DNA of 14,814 nt from Sphingomonas sp. UBA4766 (GCA_002403415.1 DHHS01000056.1:1-14814); one strand, 5' to 3'. Positions 1-6,973 are shown, numbered from the stretch's first letter. Numbers and translations are program-made. Notes: generated from the sequence alone by a model not told the origin.

Positions 1-1400
1 GGGGTTTTCAGAGAGCGCCCCCCCGCCGGCGGGAGCCATGCCGGGCCCGCCGAGAGCAGCGGCGCGATCCACCGCCAGCGATCGGGCTCGTCCTGAATCT
101 GCGCCCAGAAATCGAAATAATAGCCCGTGGCCGCCGCCATGACGACCAGCACCGGCAGCCGCGGCTGCAGCACTGCAAACGGCGCAAGCCACAGCACATA
201 CCAGGGATAGCCCGTTGGGCTGAGCAAGATCAGCAGCAACACAGCGGTCGCTGCGGTCCGGATGCGGTCGGTAGGGGCGGTCGCATCGCGCCGCCAGCAC
301 TGCACCACCCAGCCGATGATGATGGCCGCCACCACCAGCCGCACAATCGCGGCGGGATCGCTGGTGAACGGGCTAATGAGCGCGACCAGCGCCGGAAAGG
401 CGAGCGCATTGCGCTCCCAATCGGCGGCATAGCGGCTCAACCCGGCGTCCGCCGACAATGCGGCAAGCTGTGGTGCGATCAGCACCATTGCCCCCATTGC
501 CGCTGCGACTCCCAGCACCACAGCGCCCCGGGTGCGGCGGAGCAGCGCGGGCAGGATCACCAGCGGCCATAGCTTGACTGCGGCGGCCCCCGCCACCGCC
601 AGCGCGATCAACCGCGTGCGCTGCGCCAGCACAGCCCATAGCGTACCCGCCAGAAACGGTAGCAGCAGCGCGTCCATATGCGCGCTGTTGGTCAATTCCT
701 TGAGCGCGAGCGGGTGCCACCAGTAAACGGCCGACCAGATCATCGGCAATCCGCCTGCGCGCAGGGCACCGATCAGCAGCGCGACGGTGAGCAGCTCCGC
801 CCCCAGCACCACTATCCGCCACCCGGTCAATCGCCAGGGTGTCAGCGTGTGCCCCGCAGCAAAACCCAGTTGCGCCAGCGGGGGATAGATCGTTGCGACA
901 TGCGGATTATTGACGCGCAGCAATGTGCTCCGCCCGGCCTTGGCGAGTGCCTGATAGCCCGGCGGCGGCGGAGTGGGCTTGACGCCGGTCGCCACCAGCA
1001 ACCCCTCGATCGCGGGGGCGGTGACGAACCGGGCGGGCGGATAGCGATAGGGGTTTTGGCCTGCCGCCGTCACCGCGCCATCCCATTGGTAGCGGTAGAA
1101 ATCATCCTCCAAGATCGGCGTAGTTGGCAGCACCAGCGCACGCGCGATCAGGCCAACGCCAAGGATGGTCGCGACCGTCCACCGCGTGGGCTGCGCGTCG
1201 TGGTTCGCTCGGCTCACGTGCCACGCCCACAGCGTGAAGGTCACCGTAGCGATCGACATTCCGGCCCAGAGCATCAGGATCGGGCGATCGCCGAGTTTGA
1301 TGTCCCATACGAACTGCGGCGCGATCAGCGCCAGAAACGCGGCTGTACCAAGCGGAATCGCCGCGCCCGCGACCATCCGGCCGTTCGGGCGCGACATCAT
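1..1400 (-). CDS. GT-C family integral membrane glycosyltransferase (GT87 / mannosyltransferase-like), C-terminus cut by window edge
   Basis: The frame is open from an ATG at 1400 to the window edge, giving 466 residues without a stop, so the C-terminus lies outside. The protein is very hydrophobic, with many membrane segments from about residue 9 onward. An acidic motif followed by an aromatic stretch, EDDFYRYQWDG at residues 98-108, lies in the first periplasmic loop. This motif is typical of polyprenol-phosphate-sugar-dependent GT-C enzymes of the GT87 and bacterial mannosyltransferase type, where the acidic pair is taken to be catalytic. Such enzymes move a sugar, often mannose, from a lipid carrier to an acceptor on the outer face of the inner membrane; donor and acceptor are not known here. 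A second ATG follows the first directly. The gene starts 19 bp after the DUF547 gene stops, so it is probably last, or near last, in a four-gene run. The family call is firm, the sugar specificity is not. Confidence 0.85.
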   Translation of the reverse strand, partial: MMSRPNGRMVAGAAIPLGTAAFLALIAPQFVWDIKLGDRPILMLWAGMSIATVTFTLWAWHVSRANHDAQPTRWTVATILGVGLIARALVLPTTPILEDDFYRYQWDGAVTAAGQNPYRYPPARFVTAPAIEGLLVATGVKPTPPPPGYQALAKAGRSTLLRVNNPHVATIYPPLAQLGFAAGHTLTPWRLTGWRIVVLGAELLTVALLIGALRAGGLPMIWSAVYWWHPLALKELTNSAHMDALLLPFLAGTLWAVLAQRTRLIALAVAGAAAVKLWPLVILPALLRRTRGAVVLGVAAAMGAMVLIAPQLAALSADAGLSRYAADWERNALAFPALVALISPFTSDPAAIVRLVVAAIIIGWVVQCWRRDATAPTDRIRTAATAVLLLILLSPTGYPWYVLWLAPFAVLQPRLPVLVVMAAATGYYFDFWAQIQDEPDRWRWIAPLLSAGPAWLPPAGGRSLKT

Positions 1401-1419
1401 CCTAGCAACCACGCGCGGA

Positions 1420-2331
1420 TCAGGAGCCGGCGGCGCGGCCTTCCCCGCCGCCAAAGGTGCCAGCGGCCGGCCCGCGATCAGCAAAGCTGCGTTCGATGAA
1501 GTAATTGAAGCTCACCCGCTCATCCGACGCAAGCTTGGTCGCGGTCGCGAGCTTTTGGCCCAGCTTGGCCGAGGCGAGACCCCGGATATGGCCGATCAGC
1601 GCGGCGTCATCTTCGCCGAGATAATGGCGATGGTTGATTAGGAAGCGCGGCACCTGCACCGTATCGGCCTTGGTGCGAACGGTGCCCGAGCGGTTGATGA
1701 AGCTACGTGCGGCGTCATTCAGTGCTGTCACCACGGTGTTGCCGCGATAGGCAATGCTGGGGAAGGACGGCGCTTCGCGCACGGGCAGGACCAGGCCGTA
1801 AATGACATTGGGATTGGCCGCTGCGCGTTTGGAGAGGATCTCGTCAATATCGCCAATCGACAGTGGCACGCCCGAGACGGTCACAGCTTTGGTCGTGAAA
1901 AACGGGCTGCCCGGCTGGATCAGCTTGTCAACGCCGCGGCCCGGATAGGCTTGCGCCGATGCGCGCAACACCAAGATAGCGCGCAGATTGAGCCAATAGG
2001 CAAGTTGTTCGTTGGCGTTTAGCTCGGTTGGATCGACACTGGAGAAGCCCGAGACCAATTCGCCAAGCGCGCGTTCACCATCGCCCTTGAGCGCTTCGAA
2101 ACGGATTTCCGACTTATCGCCATCGGCCACGACGAGCGACCCCAGTGCCTGGTCGATCACGCGGTAATCGATCACTTGACGGCTGGCCATATTGGCCATG
2201 TCGAACCGGGCAAGCGCCGATTGGTCGACCGCGCTTTGCGCAAAACCGGCTGGGGCGAGCGCTGCAAATGCGAACATTGAAATGCCGCCGATCAGGGCAA
2301 GTTGGCGGCGCAGTGTCGGGCGTGTGCTCAT
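1420..2331 (-). CDS. DUF547 domain protein, secreted
   Basis: A 303-residue protein starts at ATG 2331, chosen because GGAGA lies about 9 nt upstream and a signal peptide begins right there. An alternative TTG start 81 nt further upstream would add residues overlapping the DUF1499 stop codon. The N-terminus has two basic patches, a hydrophobic core and a likely signal-peptidase site near GFA-QS at about residue 31, so the mature protein should be periplasmic or secreted. The body matches DUF547: NEQLAYWLNLRAILVLRA, then a PG-rich region, a GVPLSIGDIDEIL stretch and a late NYFIERS segment. The family has no settled biochemical role. The tail is low-complexity, rich in Gly and Ala. The gene lies 77 bp after the DUF1499 gene and 19 bp before the glycosyltransferase, which suggests co-transcription and an envelope role. 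Confidence 0.85.
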   Translation of the reverse strand: MSTRPTLRRQLALIGGISMFAFAALAPAGFAQSAVDQSALARFDMANMASRQVIDYRVIDQALGSLVVADGDKSEIRFEALKGDGERALGELVSGFSSVDPTELNANEQLAYWLNLRAILVLRASAQAYPGRGVDKLIQPGSPFFTTKAVTVSGVPLSIGDIDEILSKRAAANPNVIYGLVLPVREAPSFPSIAYRGNTVVTALNDAARSFINRSGTVRTKADTVQVPRFLINHRHYLGEDDAALIGHIRGLASAKLGQKLATATKLASDERVSFNYFIERSFADRGPAAGTFGGGEGRAAGS

Positions 2332-2408
2332 CAGAACGTCTCCATGATATCTGTCGATAGAGTTGCCCAACACTTCGTCTCCATAGCGCAAAAGGTTACG
2401 CAAAGCGA

Positions 2409-3212
2409 TCAACCTTTCGCCAAGTCCCGCAAAAAGGCACGGATTCGTTCGGCATTGACACCGATATCGCTTTCGCCGACCCGGCTGATCGAGCGCATGT
2501 CGACAATCACCCCGCCCGCCGGCGACACATCGGGCCGCACGCGGATGACGACATCATCCTTGAAGCGGAAGAAGGTGGAGGTATCGGTCGCCTCGATCGT
2601 GCCGCTGGCCGCATCGACCTTGGCAATCGTCCAGCCGCGGCTCTGCACCAGCGCGGTGGCGCGAGCCATCGCCTTCGCCGTATCAAGCGGCAGGTGGAGC
2701 GTTGCGAGGTCGCCATAGGCCTTGGCGTGGATGGCTTGCCAGCGTGCTTGCGGGGTCAGCCCGGCATAGGCGGGATCGCCCCCGCCCGGCACTTTCGCCA
2801 GATTGTCGGCCCGCACGGCAAGCGTCGAGAATTGCGGCACATCGGTCAGATTGGTGGTGATGTCATGGATTGGCGGCACGCGCATCGCCGCCATGAACTG
2901 CGCAGTGAAATAGGACCCAAAGAGCAGGGCGGTGCCAAGCGCTGCCAGGCCCATGCGGCTTTTCGCCAGTCCACCCCGGCGCCCCAGCACCAGCGCGGCA
3001 ATCGCGACGAGCCCCCCGACCACACTCACCAGAAAGCCGATGACAAGCATCAAGAGCCCGATACGAAAGCTGAAACTGCCCGCGCCACTGCCCAGCGCCC
3101 CGCCGAGCGCCAGGCCAACCCCGCCCAGGCTAAGGACCAGGGCGAGGCGTGCCAGTCCGCCGCCTGCGTTTGGTTGCGGCTGTGTGGGTGCGGCATCGGC
3201 GTTCGTCATCAT
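2409..3212 (-). CDS. DUF1499 membrane protein
   Basis: About 267 residues. Two adjacent ATGs (3212 and 3209) both follow an AGGGGG ribosome site; a TTG at 3227 lies before that site and is less likely. The first 110 residues hold three hydrophobic segments, then a soluble C-terminal half carries the DUF1499 signature: VPPIHDITTNLTDVPQF near the start of the domain, a central SGTIEATDTSTFFRFKDDVV stretch, and RSISRVGESDIGVNAERIR near the end. The last motif is the most typical of the family. DUF1499 proteins are common in alphaproteobacteria and have no established activity. Placement 18 bp downstream of a fatty-acid-hydroxylase-like gene and upstream of DUF547 and glycosyltransferase genes suggests envelope work, which is inference only. 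Confidence 0.87.
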   Translation of the reverse strand: MMTNADAAPTQPQPNAGGGLARLALVLSLGGVGLALGGALGSGAGSFSFRIGLLMLVIGFLVSVVGGLVAIAALVLGRRGGLAKSRMGLAALGTALLFGSYFTAQFMAAMRVPPIHDITTNLTDVPQFSTLAVRADNLAKVPGGGDPAYAGLTPQARWQAIHAKAYGDLATLHLPLDTAKAMARATALVQSRGWTIAKVDAASGTIEATDTSTFFRFKDDVVIRVRPDVSPAGGVIVDMRSISRVGESDIGVNAERIRAFLRDLAKG

Positions 3213-3230
3213 TTCCCCCTGTTCCAAAAA

Positions 3231-4025
3231 CTATCTGACCGGCTGGATCAGCAATCGGTCAAGCCGCTGATCGCGCGCGGTATCAAAAGTCCCCAGCCCA
3301 ATTGTCATGTCCGCGTGCCCCGCGTCTGGCTGAGCGCGATAGGTGCCGAACACTCGGTCCCACCATGGCAGGTTAAAGCCGAAATTGCTGTTCGTCTCGC
3401 GCGCAACCACCGAATGATGGACGCGGTGCATGTCGGGCGTCACCAGCACCCACCGCAGCACGCGGTCGAGCGCGGGCGGCAGTGCGGTGTTGCTGTGGTT
3501 GAACATGGCGGTTGCATTCAGCACGACTTCGAAAACCAGCACCGCCAGCGGCGATGCGCCGATCACGGCGACTGCCGCCAGTTTGATGAGCGCCGACAAC
3601 CAAATTTCCACCGGGTGGAAGCGCAGCGCGGTCGTCACGTCAAAATCAGGGTCGCTATGGTGCAGCCGGTGAAATCGCCACAGCCAGGGCACGGCGTGAA
3701 ACAGCCGGTGCTGCGCGTAAATCGCTAGATCGAGCAGCAACACGGCCAGCGCCAGTTCGACCCAGCCGGGCAGCGCCGCTTGGTTGAACAGGCCCCAGCC
3801 ACTCGCCTGCGCGATCACCGCCATGCCGACCGCTGCCACAGGCAGCGCAAACGGTGTCAGCACCGATGACAGCACTGTCATCGCGATATTGCTGGGCCAG
3901 CGGAGCTGGCGGGCCAGTCGCAAGCGTCGGCGCGGCCGTGCCGCCTCTGCCACCATCATTGCAGCGAGCACGGCACCGAACACGCCAAGGCGCGCAGCGA
4001 CATAGCTGATCCCCGCGACGGTCAC
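3231..4025 (-). CDS. Fatty acid hydroxylase / sterol desaturase family membrane protein
   Basis: A 264-residue integral membrane protein with the histidine clusters of the di-iron hydroxylase superfamily: HRLFH (HX3H), then HRLHH about 14 residues later, NHSN in the middle and HRVHH toward the C-terminus. Together these ligate two irons for O2-dependent hydroxylation or desaturation of lipid C-H bonds. Three to four hydrophobic stretches surround them. The substrate cannot be read from the sequence; in sphingomonads relatives act on carotenoids, sphingolipid chains or other lipids. The start is a GTG at 4025 with no clear ribosome site; internal ATGs near residue 23 would remove the first membrane segment, so GTG is preferred. 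It is the first gene of the leftward run, and the next (DUF1499) starts 18 bp after its stop. Confidence 0.88.
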   Translation of the reverse strand: MTVAGISYVAARLGVFGAVLAAMMVAEAARPRRRLRLARQLRWPSNIAMTVLSSVLTPFALPVAAVGMAVIAQASGWGLFNQAALPGWVELALAVLLLDLAIYAQHRLFHAVPWLWRFHRLHHSDPDFDVTTALRFHPVEIWLSALIKLAAVAVIGASPLAVLVFEVVLNATAMFNHSNTALPPALDRVLRWVLVTPDMHRVHHSVVARETNSNFGFNLPWWDRVFGTYRAQPDAGHADMTIGLGTFDTARDQRLDRLLIQPVR

Positions 4026-4310
4026 ACAATGCCCAGCGGCGAGCGGGCGGGGCAGGGAAGCGCATCAATCATGGCCAAGTGATACGCACTTGCCGAACCG
4101 GCAACAAGCATTGGACAGCTTCCACGACCGCGAGGTAGATTTGGCAATGGAGCCTGCCTGTTTCGAATTCGCACGCGGTAATGCGTGCCCCGCGATCGTC
4201 GCTGCGCCATTTCCTGCGATGCTGGTCGCAGCGAAGCACGCGACTGACGCTGTGTTGGATCAGGTCGCGTTTCGGAGACCTTCGACGTTGCCCAGGGGAA
4301 ATCAACTAAA
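4026..4310. other. Divergent intergenic region, 285 bp
   Basis: This stretch separates the leftward hydroxylase run from the rightward yffB-like gene. It should hold promoters for both directions. It contains two overlapping inverted repeats (listed separately) and, near its right end, a GGGG ribosome-site-like run at 4295-4298 before the GTG start of the yffB-like gene. Short open frames cross it on both strands and end in four-base overlaps with the flanking GTG starts. They match no family I know and use rare codons (AGA, AGG, CTA), so I do not call them genes. Confidence 0.6.
4076..4107. promoter_or_regulatory. Two overlapping inverted repeats over a possible leftward promoter
   Basis: CAAGTG-ATACG-CACTTG (4076-4092) is a perfect 6-bp inverted repeat, and TTGCCG-AAC-CGGCAA (4090-4104) is a second one sharing three bases with it. 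On the minus strand, TTGTTG (4107-4102) and TATCAC (4084-4079) lie 17 bp apart as a weak -35/-10 pair, about 54 bp upstream of the hydroxylase GTG. An operator or an untranslated-leader hairpin are both possible. The promoter match is weak (3/6 and 4/6), so this is tentative. Confidence 0.35.
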
Positions 4311-4673
4311 GTGACGACCAAGATATATGGCATCAAGACCTGCGACACGGTGCGCAAGGCGCGGACCTGGCTCGATGCGCATGGAATCGCGTATCAGTTC
4401 CACGATTACCGCGCGAGCGGGATTGATGAGGCGCGGCTGCGGCGCTGGGTGGCGGCGCTCGGCTGGACCAAGCTGCTGAACAAGGCCGGAACCAGTTTTC
4501 GCGCGCTGCCCGACGCGGACAAGGCCGGGCTCGCCGATGCAGCGCAAGCGGAGGCGCTGGCCATCGCGCTGATGCTCGCCAATCCCACGCTCATCAAGCG
4601 GCCGGTGATCGAGACGGGCGAAGCCTTGCACGTTGGTTTCAAGCCCGATGATTATGCCGCATTATTTGGCTGA
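4311..4673 (+). CDS. ArsC/Spx-family protein, YffB-like reductase
   Basis: A 120-residue thioredoxin-fold protein that closely resembles E. coli YffB in length and motifs: IYGIKTCDTVRKARTWL at the N-terminus, FHDYR at about residues 31-35, LGWTKLLNKAGT in the middle and IKRPVIETG near the C-terminus. It has one cysteine in the active-site position (Cys11) followed by Asp-Thr, so it has no CXXC pair. YffB proteins have been proposed to be glutathione-dependent thiol reductases rather than true arsenate reductases; the in vivo substrate is unknown. The start is a GTG with a purine-rich site about 12 nt upstream. There are no arsenic-resistance genes nearby, which argues against an arsenate role. 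Confidence 0.88.
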   Translation: MTTKIYGIKTCDTVRKARTWLDAHGIAYQFHDYRASGIDEARLRRWVAALGWTKLLNKAGTSFRALPDADKAGLADAAQAEALAIALMLANPTLIKRPVIETGEALHVGFKPDDYAALFG

Positions 4674-4736
4674 CCCCTCTGGCGGCGGCGCGCCTGCGCC
4701 CCATATCCCCAGCGTCACCAGGGAGGATCATAGCGC

Positions 4737-5018
4737 ATGGTAATCGCGACTTGGCGCGACACGATCATCGCCCAATCGGACGCCACTTTGGTGATCGAGG
4801 GCAATCATTATTTCCCACCCGACGCGGTGCGGATGGATTTGCTGGAGGATAGCGGCACTCATTCAACCTGCCCGTGGAAGGGCGTGGCGAGCTATAAGAC
4901 GATTGTGGTCGCGGGCGAACGCAATGCCGATGCGGTCTGGTATTATCCCGATCCCAAATCGGCGGCGAGTAACATTGCGGGCTATTTCGCGTTCTGGAAG
5001 GGCGTGAAAGTCGCCTGA
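4737..5018 (+). CDS. DUF427 domain protein
   Basis: A 93-residue protein that is almost entirely one DUF427 domain: a VIEGNHYFPPDAVRMDLLEDS segment, then THSTCPWKGVASYKTI with the family's Cys-Pro-Trp-Lys-Gly, then AVWYYPDPKSAA and a C-terminal YFAFWKGVKV. DUF427 is widespread and without an agreed function. A GGGAGG ribosome site lies at 4721-4726, ten nt before the ATG. The gap of 23 bp to the MOSC gene downstream suggests both are in one transcript. The gap from the yffB-like gene is 63 bp, so that link is less certain. Confidence 0.9.
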   Translation: MVIATWRDTIIAQSDATLVIEGNHYFPPDAVRMDLLEDSGTHSTCPWKGVASYKTIVVAGERNADAVWYYPDPKSAASNIAGYFAFWKGVKVA

Positions 5019-5041
5019 TTCAATCGTTTTGAGGAGGGGGC

Positions 5042-5695
5042 ATGGCCACGCTGACATCGTTGCAGATCGGCAAGATCGCGCCGCTTGGTCCCAATGGCGT
5101 GCCAAGCGGCATCGTCAAACATCCGGTCGAGGGGGCGGTGGCCCTGCGCGGCCATCAGCTTGAGGGGGATGAGACCGCTGATCTGACCGTGCATGGCGGG
5201 CCTGACAAGGCCGTCTATGCCTATTCAGCCGATCACTATCCGGTCTGGGCAGCCGAACGACCGCACCATGCCGCGCGGCTGATCCCAGGCGCGTTTGGCG
5301 AAAACCTGACGATCGCCGGGCTGGTCGAGGATGATCTGTGCATCGGCGATGTCCACGAAATCGGCACCGCCTGGCTCCAGATCTGCCAGCCGCGCCAGCC
5401 CTGCTCGAAATTCGCGATGCTGTTTGCCGACTCGACCCTGCCCAAGGCGTTCGTCCGTTCGGGCCGTTCGGGCTGGTATTACCGCGTCGTGCGCGAGGGG
5501 GTGCTGCAGGCGGGCGATGCCGTGACGTTGGTTGAACGGCCGCACCCCGGACTCACCTTTCCCCGGATGGTGTCGATTGTGAATTTCGGTGAGGCGAACC
5601 GCGACGAACTGGCGGCGATGGCCAACGCCACCGGGCTGGCGACATGGCTGCAGGCGCGGGCGCGCGCGGCGCTGGAAGCTGCCGGGCAAGGCTGA
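5042..5695 (+). CDS. MOSC domain protein, YiiM-like
   Basis: A 217-residue protein with a MOSC domain followed by a helical C-terminal extension, the layout of E. coli YiiM. Visible family motifs are the HGGPDKAVYAY block (51-61), GAFGENLT (83-90), an IGDVHEIGTAWLQIC stretch and CQPRQPCSK (115-123) with the conserved domain cysteine at position 121. MOSC proteins bind molybdenum cofactor through that cysteine; YiiM reduces N-hydroxylated purines such as 6-N-hydroxylaminopurine. The same activity is plausible here but unproven. An AGGAGGGGG run directly before the ATG is an unusually strong ribosome site with short spacing. The gene is probably co-transcribed with the DUF427 gene just upstream. 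Confidence 0.88.
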   Translation: MATLTSLQIGKIAPLGPNGVPSGIVKHPVEGAVALRGHQLEGDETADLTVHGGPDKAVYAYSADHYPVWAAERPHHAARLIPGAFGENLTIAGLVEDDLCIGDVHEIGTAWLQICQPRQPCSKFAMLFADSTLPKAFVRSGRSGWYYRVVREGVLQAGDAVTLVERPHPGLTFPRMVSIVNFGEANRDELAAMANATGLATWLQARARAALEAAGQG

Positions 5696-5735
5696 TCCGT
5701 CGTGTGATTTGCGCGTTGATGAACACCGGCTTATC

Positions 5736-5755
5736 CTCCCGTTGAAAAAGGGGAG
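5736..5755 (+). promoter_or_regulatory. Small hairpin covering a ribosome site
   Basis: CTCCC (5736-5740) and GGGAG (5751-5755) can pair over a 10-nt loop, and the second arm is the ribosome site of the membrane-protein gene that starts at 5763. Five pairs make a weak stem, so any effect on translation is speculative. Confidence 0.25.
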
Positions 5756-5762
5756 AACAATC

Positions 5763-6200
5763 ATGACTAATTCGCTTGCCAAGCCGCCGCTCTGGTATTG
5801 GGTGGTCTGCACGGTGTTGCTGTTGTGGGCGCTTGCCGGGCTATTTGCCTTTTACAGCGAAGCGACGATGACGGCGGACGCAGTCGCGGCGATGCCCGAT
5901 TATGACCGCAAGCTTTATCAGTCGCTGCCCGGCTGGTTGAACATCGTTTATGCGGTGGCGACGATCGGCGGGGCGGCGGGGGCCGTGGCGCTGTTGTTGC
6001 GCGCCCGGATTGCCGCGGCGCTCTATGCGCTGTCAACGGCGGCGGTGGCGGTTCAGTTTGGCTATGTCGTCGGTCTGACCGATTTGGTCGCGGTAAAGGG
6101 TTTCGTCGGGGGCGCGGCATTTCCGCTGTTCGTCGTCGCGATGGGCGTGGTCGCGTTCTTGATCGCGCGGATGGCGGCGGCGCGCGGGTGGCTGGGCTAA
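5763..6200 (+). CDS. Hypothetical four-helix membrane protein
   Basis: A 145-residue protein made almost wholly of four predicted membrane helices: YWVVCTVLLLWALAGLFAFY (about 11-30), WLNIVYAVATIGGAAGAVAL (about 59-78), a third in the AALYALSTAAVAVQFGYVVG region and a fourth, FPLFVVAMGVVAFLIARMAA, at the C-terminus. A short soluble loop after helix 1 carries MPDYDRKLYQSLPGW. I recognise the general shape as a small sphingomonad membrane protein but cannot name a family with a function. The ATG has GGGGAG eight nt upstream. The gene follows the MOSC gene by 67 bp and converges with the XRE regulator gene, whose stop codon overlaps its own. Confidence 0.8.
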   Translation: MTNSLAKPPLWYWVVCTVLLLWALAGLFAFYSEATMTADAVAAMPDYDRKLYQSLPGWLNIVYAVATIGGAAGAVALLLRARIAAALYALSTAAVAVQFGYVVGLTDLVAVKGFVGGAAFPLFVVAMGVVAFLIARMAAARGWLG

Positions 6201-6421
6201 GGCACGCCGTCGCTTCCCTGCCACTGGAACACATCGTCGAGCGGCTTGCCGAACACTGCGGCGATGCGGAACGCCGCCTCCAGCGAGGGAGAATATTTCC
6301 CCGCCTCGATCGCCGCAATCGTCTGACGCGTCACACCGATGCGCTCGCCAAGCTCGGCCTGGGTCATTTCACCGGCGAGGAAGCGCAGCGTGCGGATTTG
6401 GTTGGTGAAGGGCAGGGCCAT
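6197..6421 (-). CDS. XRE-family helix-turn-helix regulator
   Basis: A 74-residue protein that is essentially a single DNA-binding domain. Its helix-turn-helix spans about residues 20-39 (TQAELGERIGVTRQTIAAIE), followed by AGKYSPSLEAAFRIA and VFGKPLDDVFQW. The PLDDVF ending is typical of small XRE regulators that pair with a small membrane protein. It starts 3 bp after the membrane-protein gene ends, with no clear ribosome site of its own, so it is probably translated by coupling. Proteins of this size bind DNA as dimers, and the palindrome upstream of the pair is the natural target; that is inference. Its stop codon overlaps the stop of the convergent gene: TAG on the minus strand and TAA on the plus strand share CTAA. 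Confidence 0.92.
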   Translation of the reverse strand: MALPFTNQIRTLRFLAGEMTQAELGERIGVTRQTIAAIEAGKYSPSLEAAFRIAAVFGKPLDDVFQWQGSDGVP

Positions 6422-6424
6422 GGC

Positions 6425-6847
6425 TCAATGGCCCCGCCGGTATAAATAAAGCTGTGCGCCGACGCGGACCAGCTCGGCAACGACCACCGTCGCGATCAGC
6501 AAGTTGAGCCGCCCTGCGGCGCTGATGTGATGGAAAACCGCGAACAAATTGGCCCATACCCCCAGCACCAGTGGGTAATAGGCGGCGTGGGTGCCGCGCA
6601 GGTGAATGGTCTTTTCGCGCTCGTCTTCCTTCAGATGTGCTTCCCTGGGCGCACGGATGGCCAAGGCCGCCGCTGCGATCGACATCGAGCCGATAATGAC
6701 AATCGTGACCGGCACCAGCATCCCCGCGACAGCCGCCACACCCTCAGGCCGGGCGACGATCGACCAGGGATAGCGAAGGAAATACCAGCCAAACGCCGCA
6801 GCGAGGCTGGCAAAGGCAACCCAGTGGATTTTTTCACGAAAGGACAT
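6425..6847 (-). CDS. Small four-helix membrane protein, DUF2178-like, partner of the XRE regulator
   Basis: A 140-residue protein with four hydrophobic segments: a WVAFASLAAAFGWYFL region near the N-terminus, LVPVTIVIIGSMSIAAAALA, a YYPLVLGVWANLFAVFHHI stretch and LLIATVVVAELVRVGAQLYL. A charged loop between helices 2 and 3 (EDEREKTIHLRGTHAAY) resembles the DERD-type loop of DUF2178-like proteins that sit beside small XRE regulators. ATG 6847 is chosen because GGAGC lies about seven nt upstream; a GTG at 6874 would fall at the predicted transcription start. The role is unknown: these proteins are often taken to sense or modulate the regulator at the membrane, but nothing here shows it. Confidence 0.8.
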   Translation of the reverse strand: MSFREKIHWVAFASLAAAFGWYFLRYPWSIVARPEGVAAVAGMLVPVTIVIIGSMSIAAAALAIRAPREAHLKEDEREKTIHLRGTHAAYYPLVLGVWANLFAVFHHISAAGRLNLLIATVVVAELVRVGAQLYLYRRGH

Positions 6848-6875
6848 GACACCGCTCCGATGTTCGAATTTCACT

Positions 6876-6905
6876 ACTCAATGTTATATAAACCATACAT
6901 TGAGT
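6876..6905. promoter_or_regulatory. Perfect inverted repeat, likely operator of the membrane-protein/XRE unit
   Basis: ACTCAATGT (6876-6884) and ACATTGAGT (6897-6905) are exact reverse complements separated by 12 bp, with no mismatch. The segment is AT-rich in an otherwise GC-rich region. The repeat brackets the predicted minus-strand promoter, one arm on the -35 and the other on the -10, as expected for a repressor site. It lies between the divergent XRE unit and panB and could act on either. Binding by the XRE protein is inferred from position only. Confidence 0.6.
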
Positions 6906-6908
6906 CAA
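6881..6908 (-). promoter_or_regulatory. Candidate promoter of the membrane-protein/XRE unit
   Basis: On the minus strand, TTGACT (6908-6903) fits the -35 consensus at five of six bases. TAACAT (6886-6881) lies 16 bp further on as a -10 with four of six matches. TATAAC, 14 bp away, is a better -10 but its spacing is too short. Transcription would begin near 6874, giving a leader of about 27 nt before the ATG. Confidence 0.4.
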
Positions 6909-6973
6909 GTATGATCGACATAATGCACGTCCGCACTGGCGGCGGCGGCAATCTCCGGCTAGCGTCCTTCGCG

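Noticed and set aside
678..1499. A 273-codon plus-strand open frame opposite the glycosyltransferase
   Set aside because: The minus-strand reading gives a membrane protein with a recognisable EDDFYRYQWDG motif; the plus-strand reading is low-complexity Arg/Gln sequence.
2694..3728. A 344-codon open frame antisense to the DUF1499 and hydroxylase genes
   Set aside because: It crosses two clear genes, is rich in His, Arg and Gln without a fold, and runs through their junction; a shadow of codon bias.
4147..4314. A 55-codon plus-strand frame ending in a GTGA overlap with the yffB-like start
   Set aside because: The overlap is attractive, but the frame uses several rare codons, has only a poor ribosome site and matches no family I know. 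The opposite strand shows a similar overlap at 4022-4025, so chance is likely.
4311..4673. Arsenate reductase (arsC) as a name for the YffB-like gene
   Set aside because: Motifs and length fit YffB better, and no ars regulator or efflux gene is near, so an arsenate role is not claimed.
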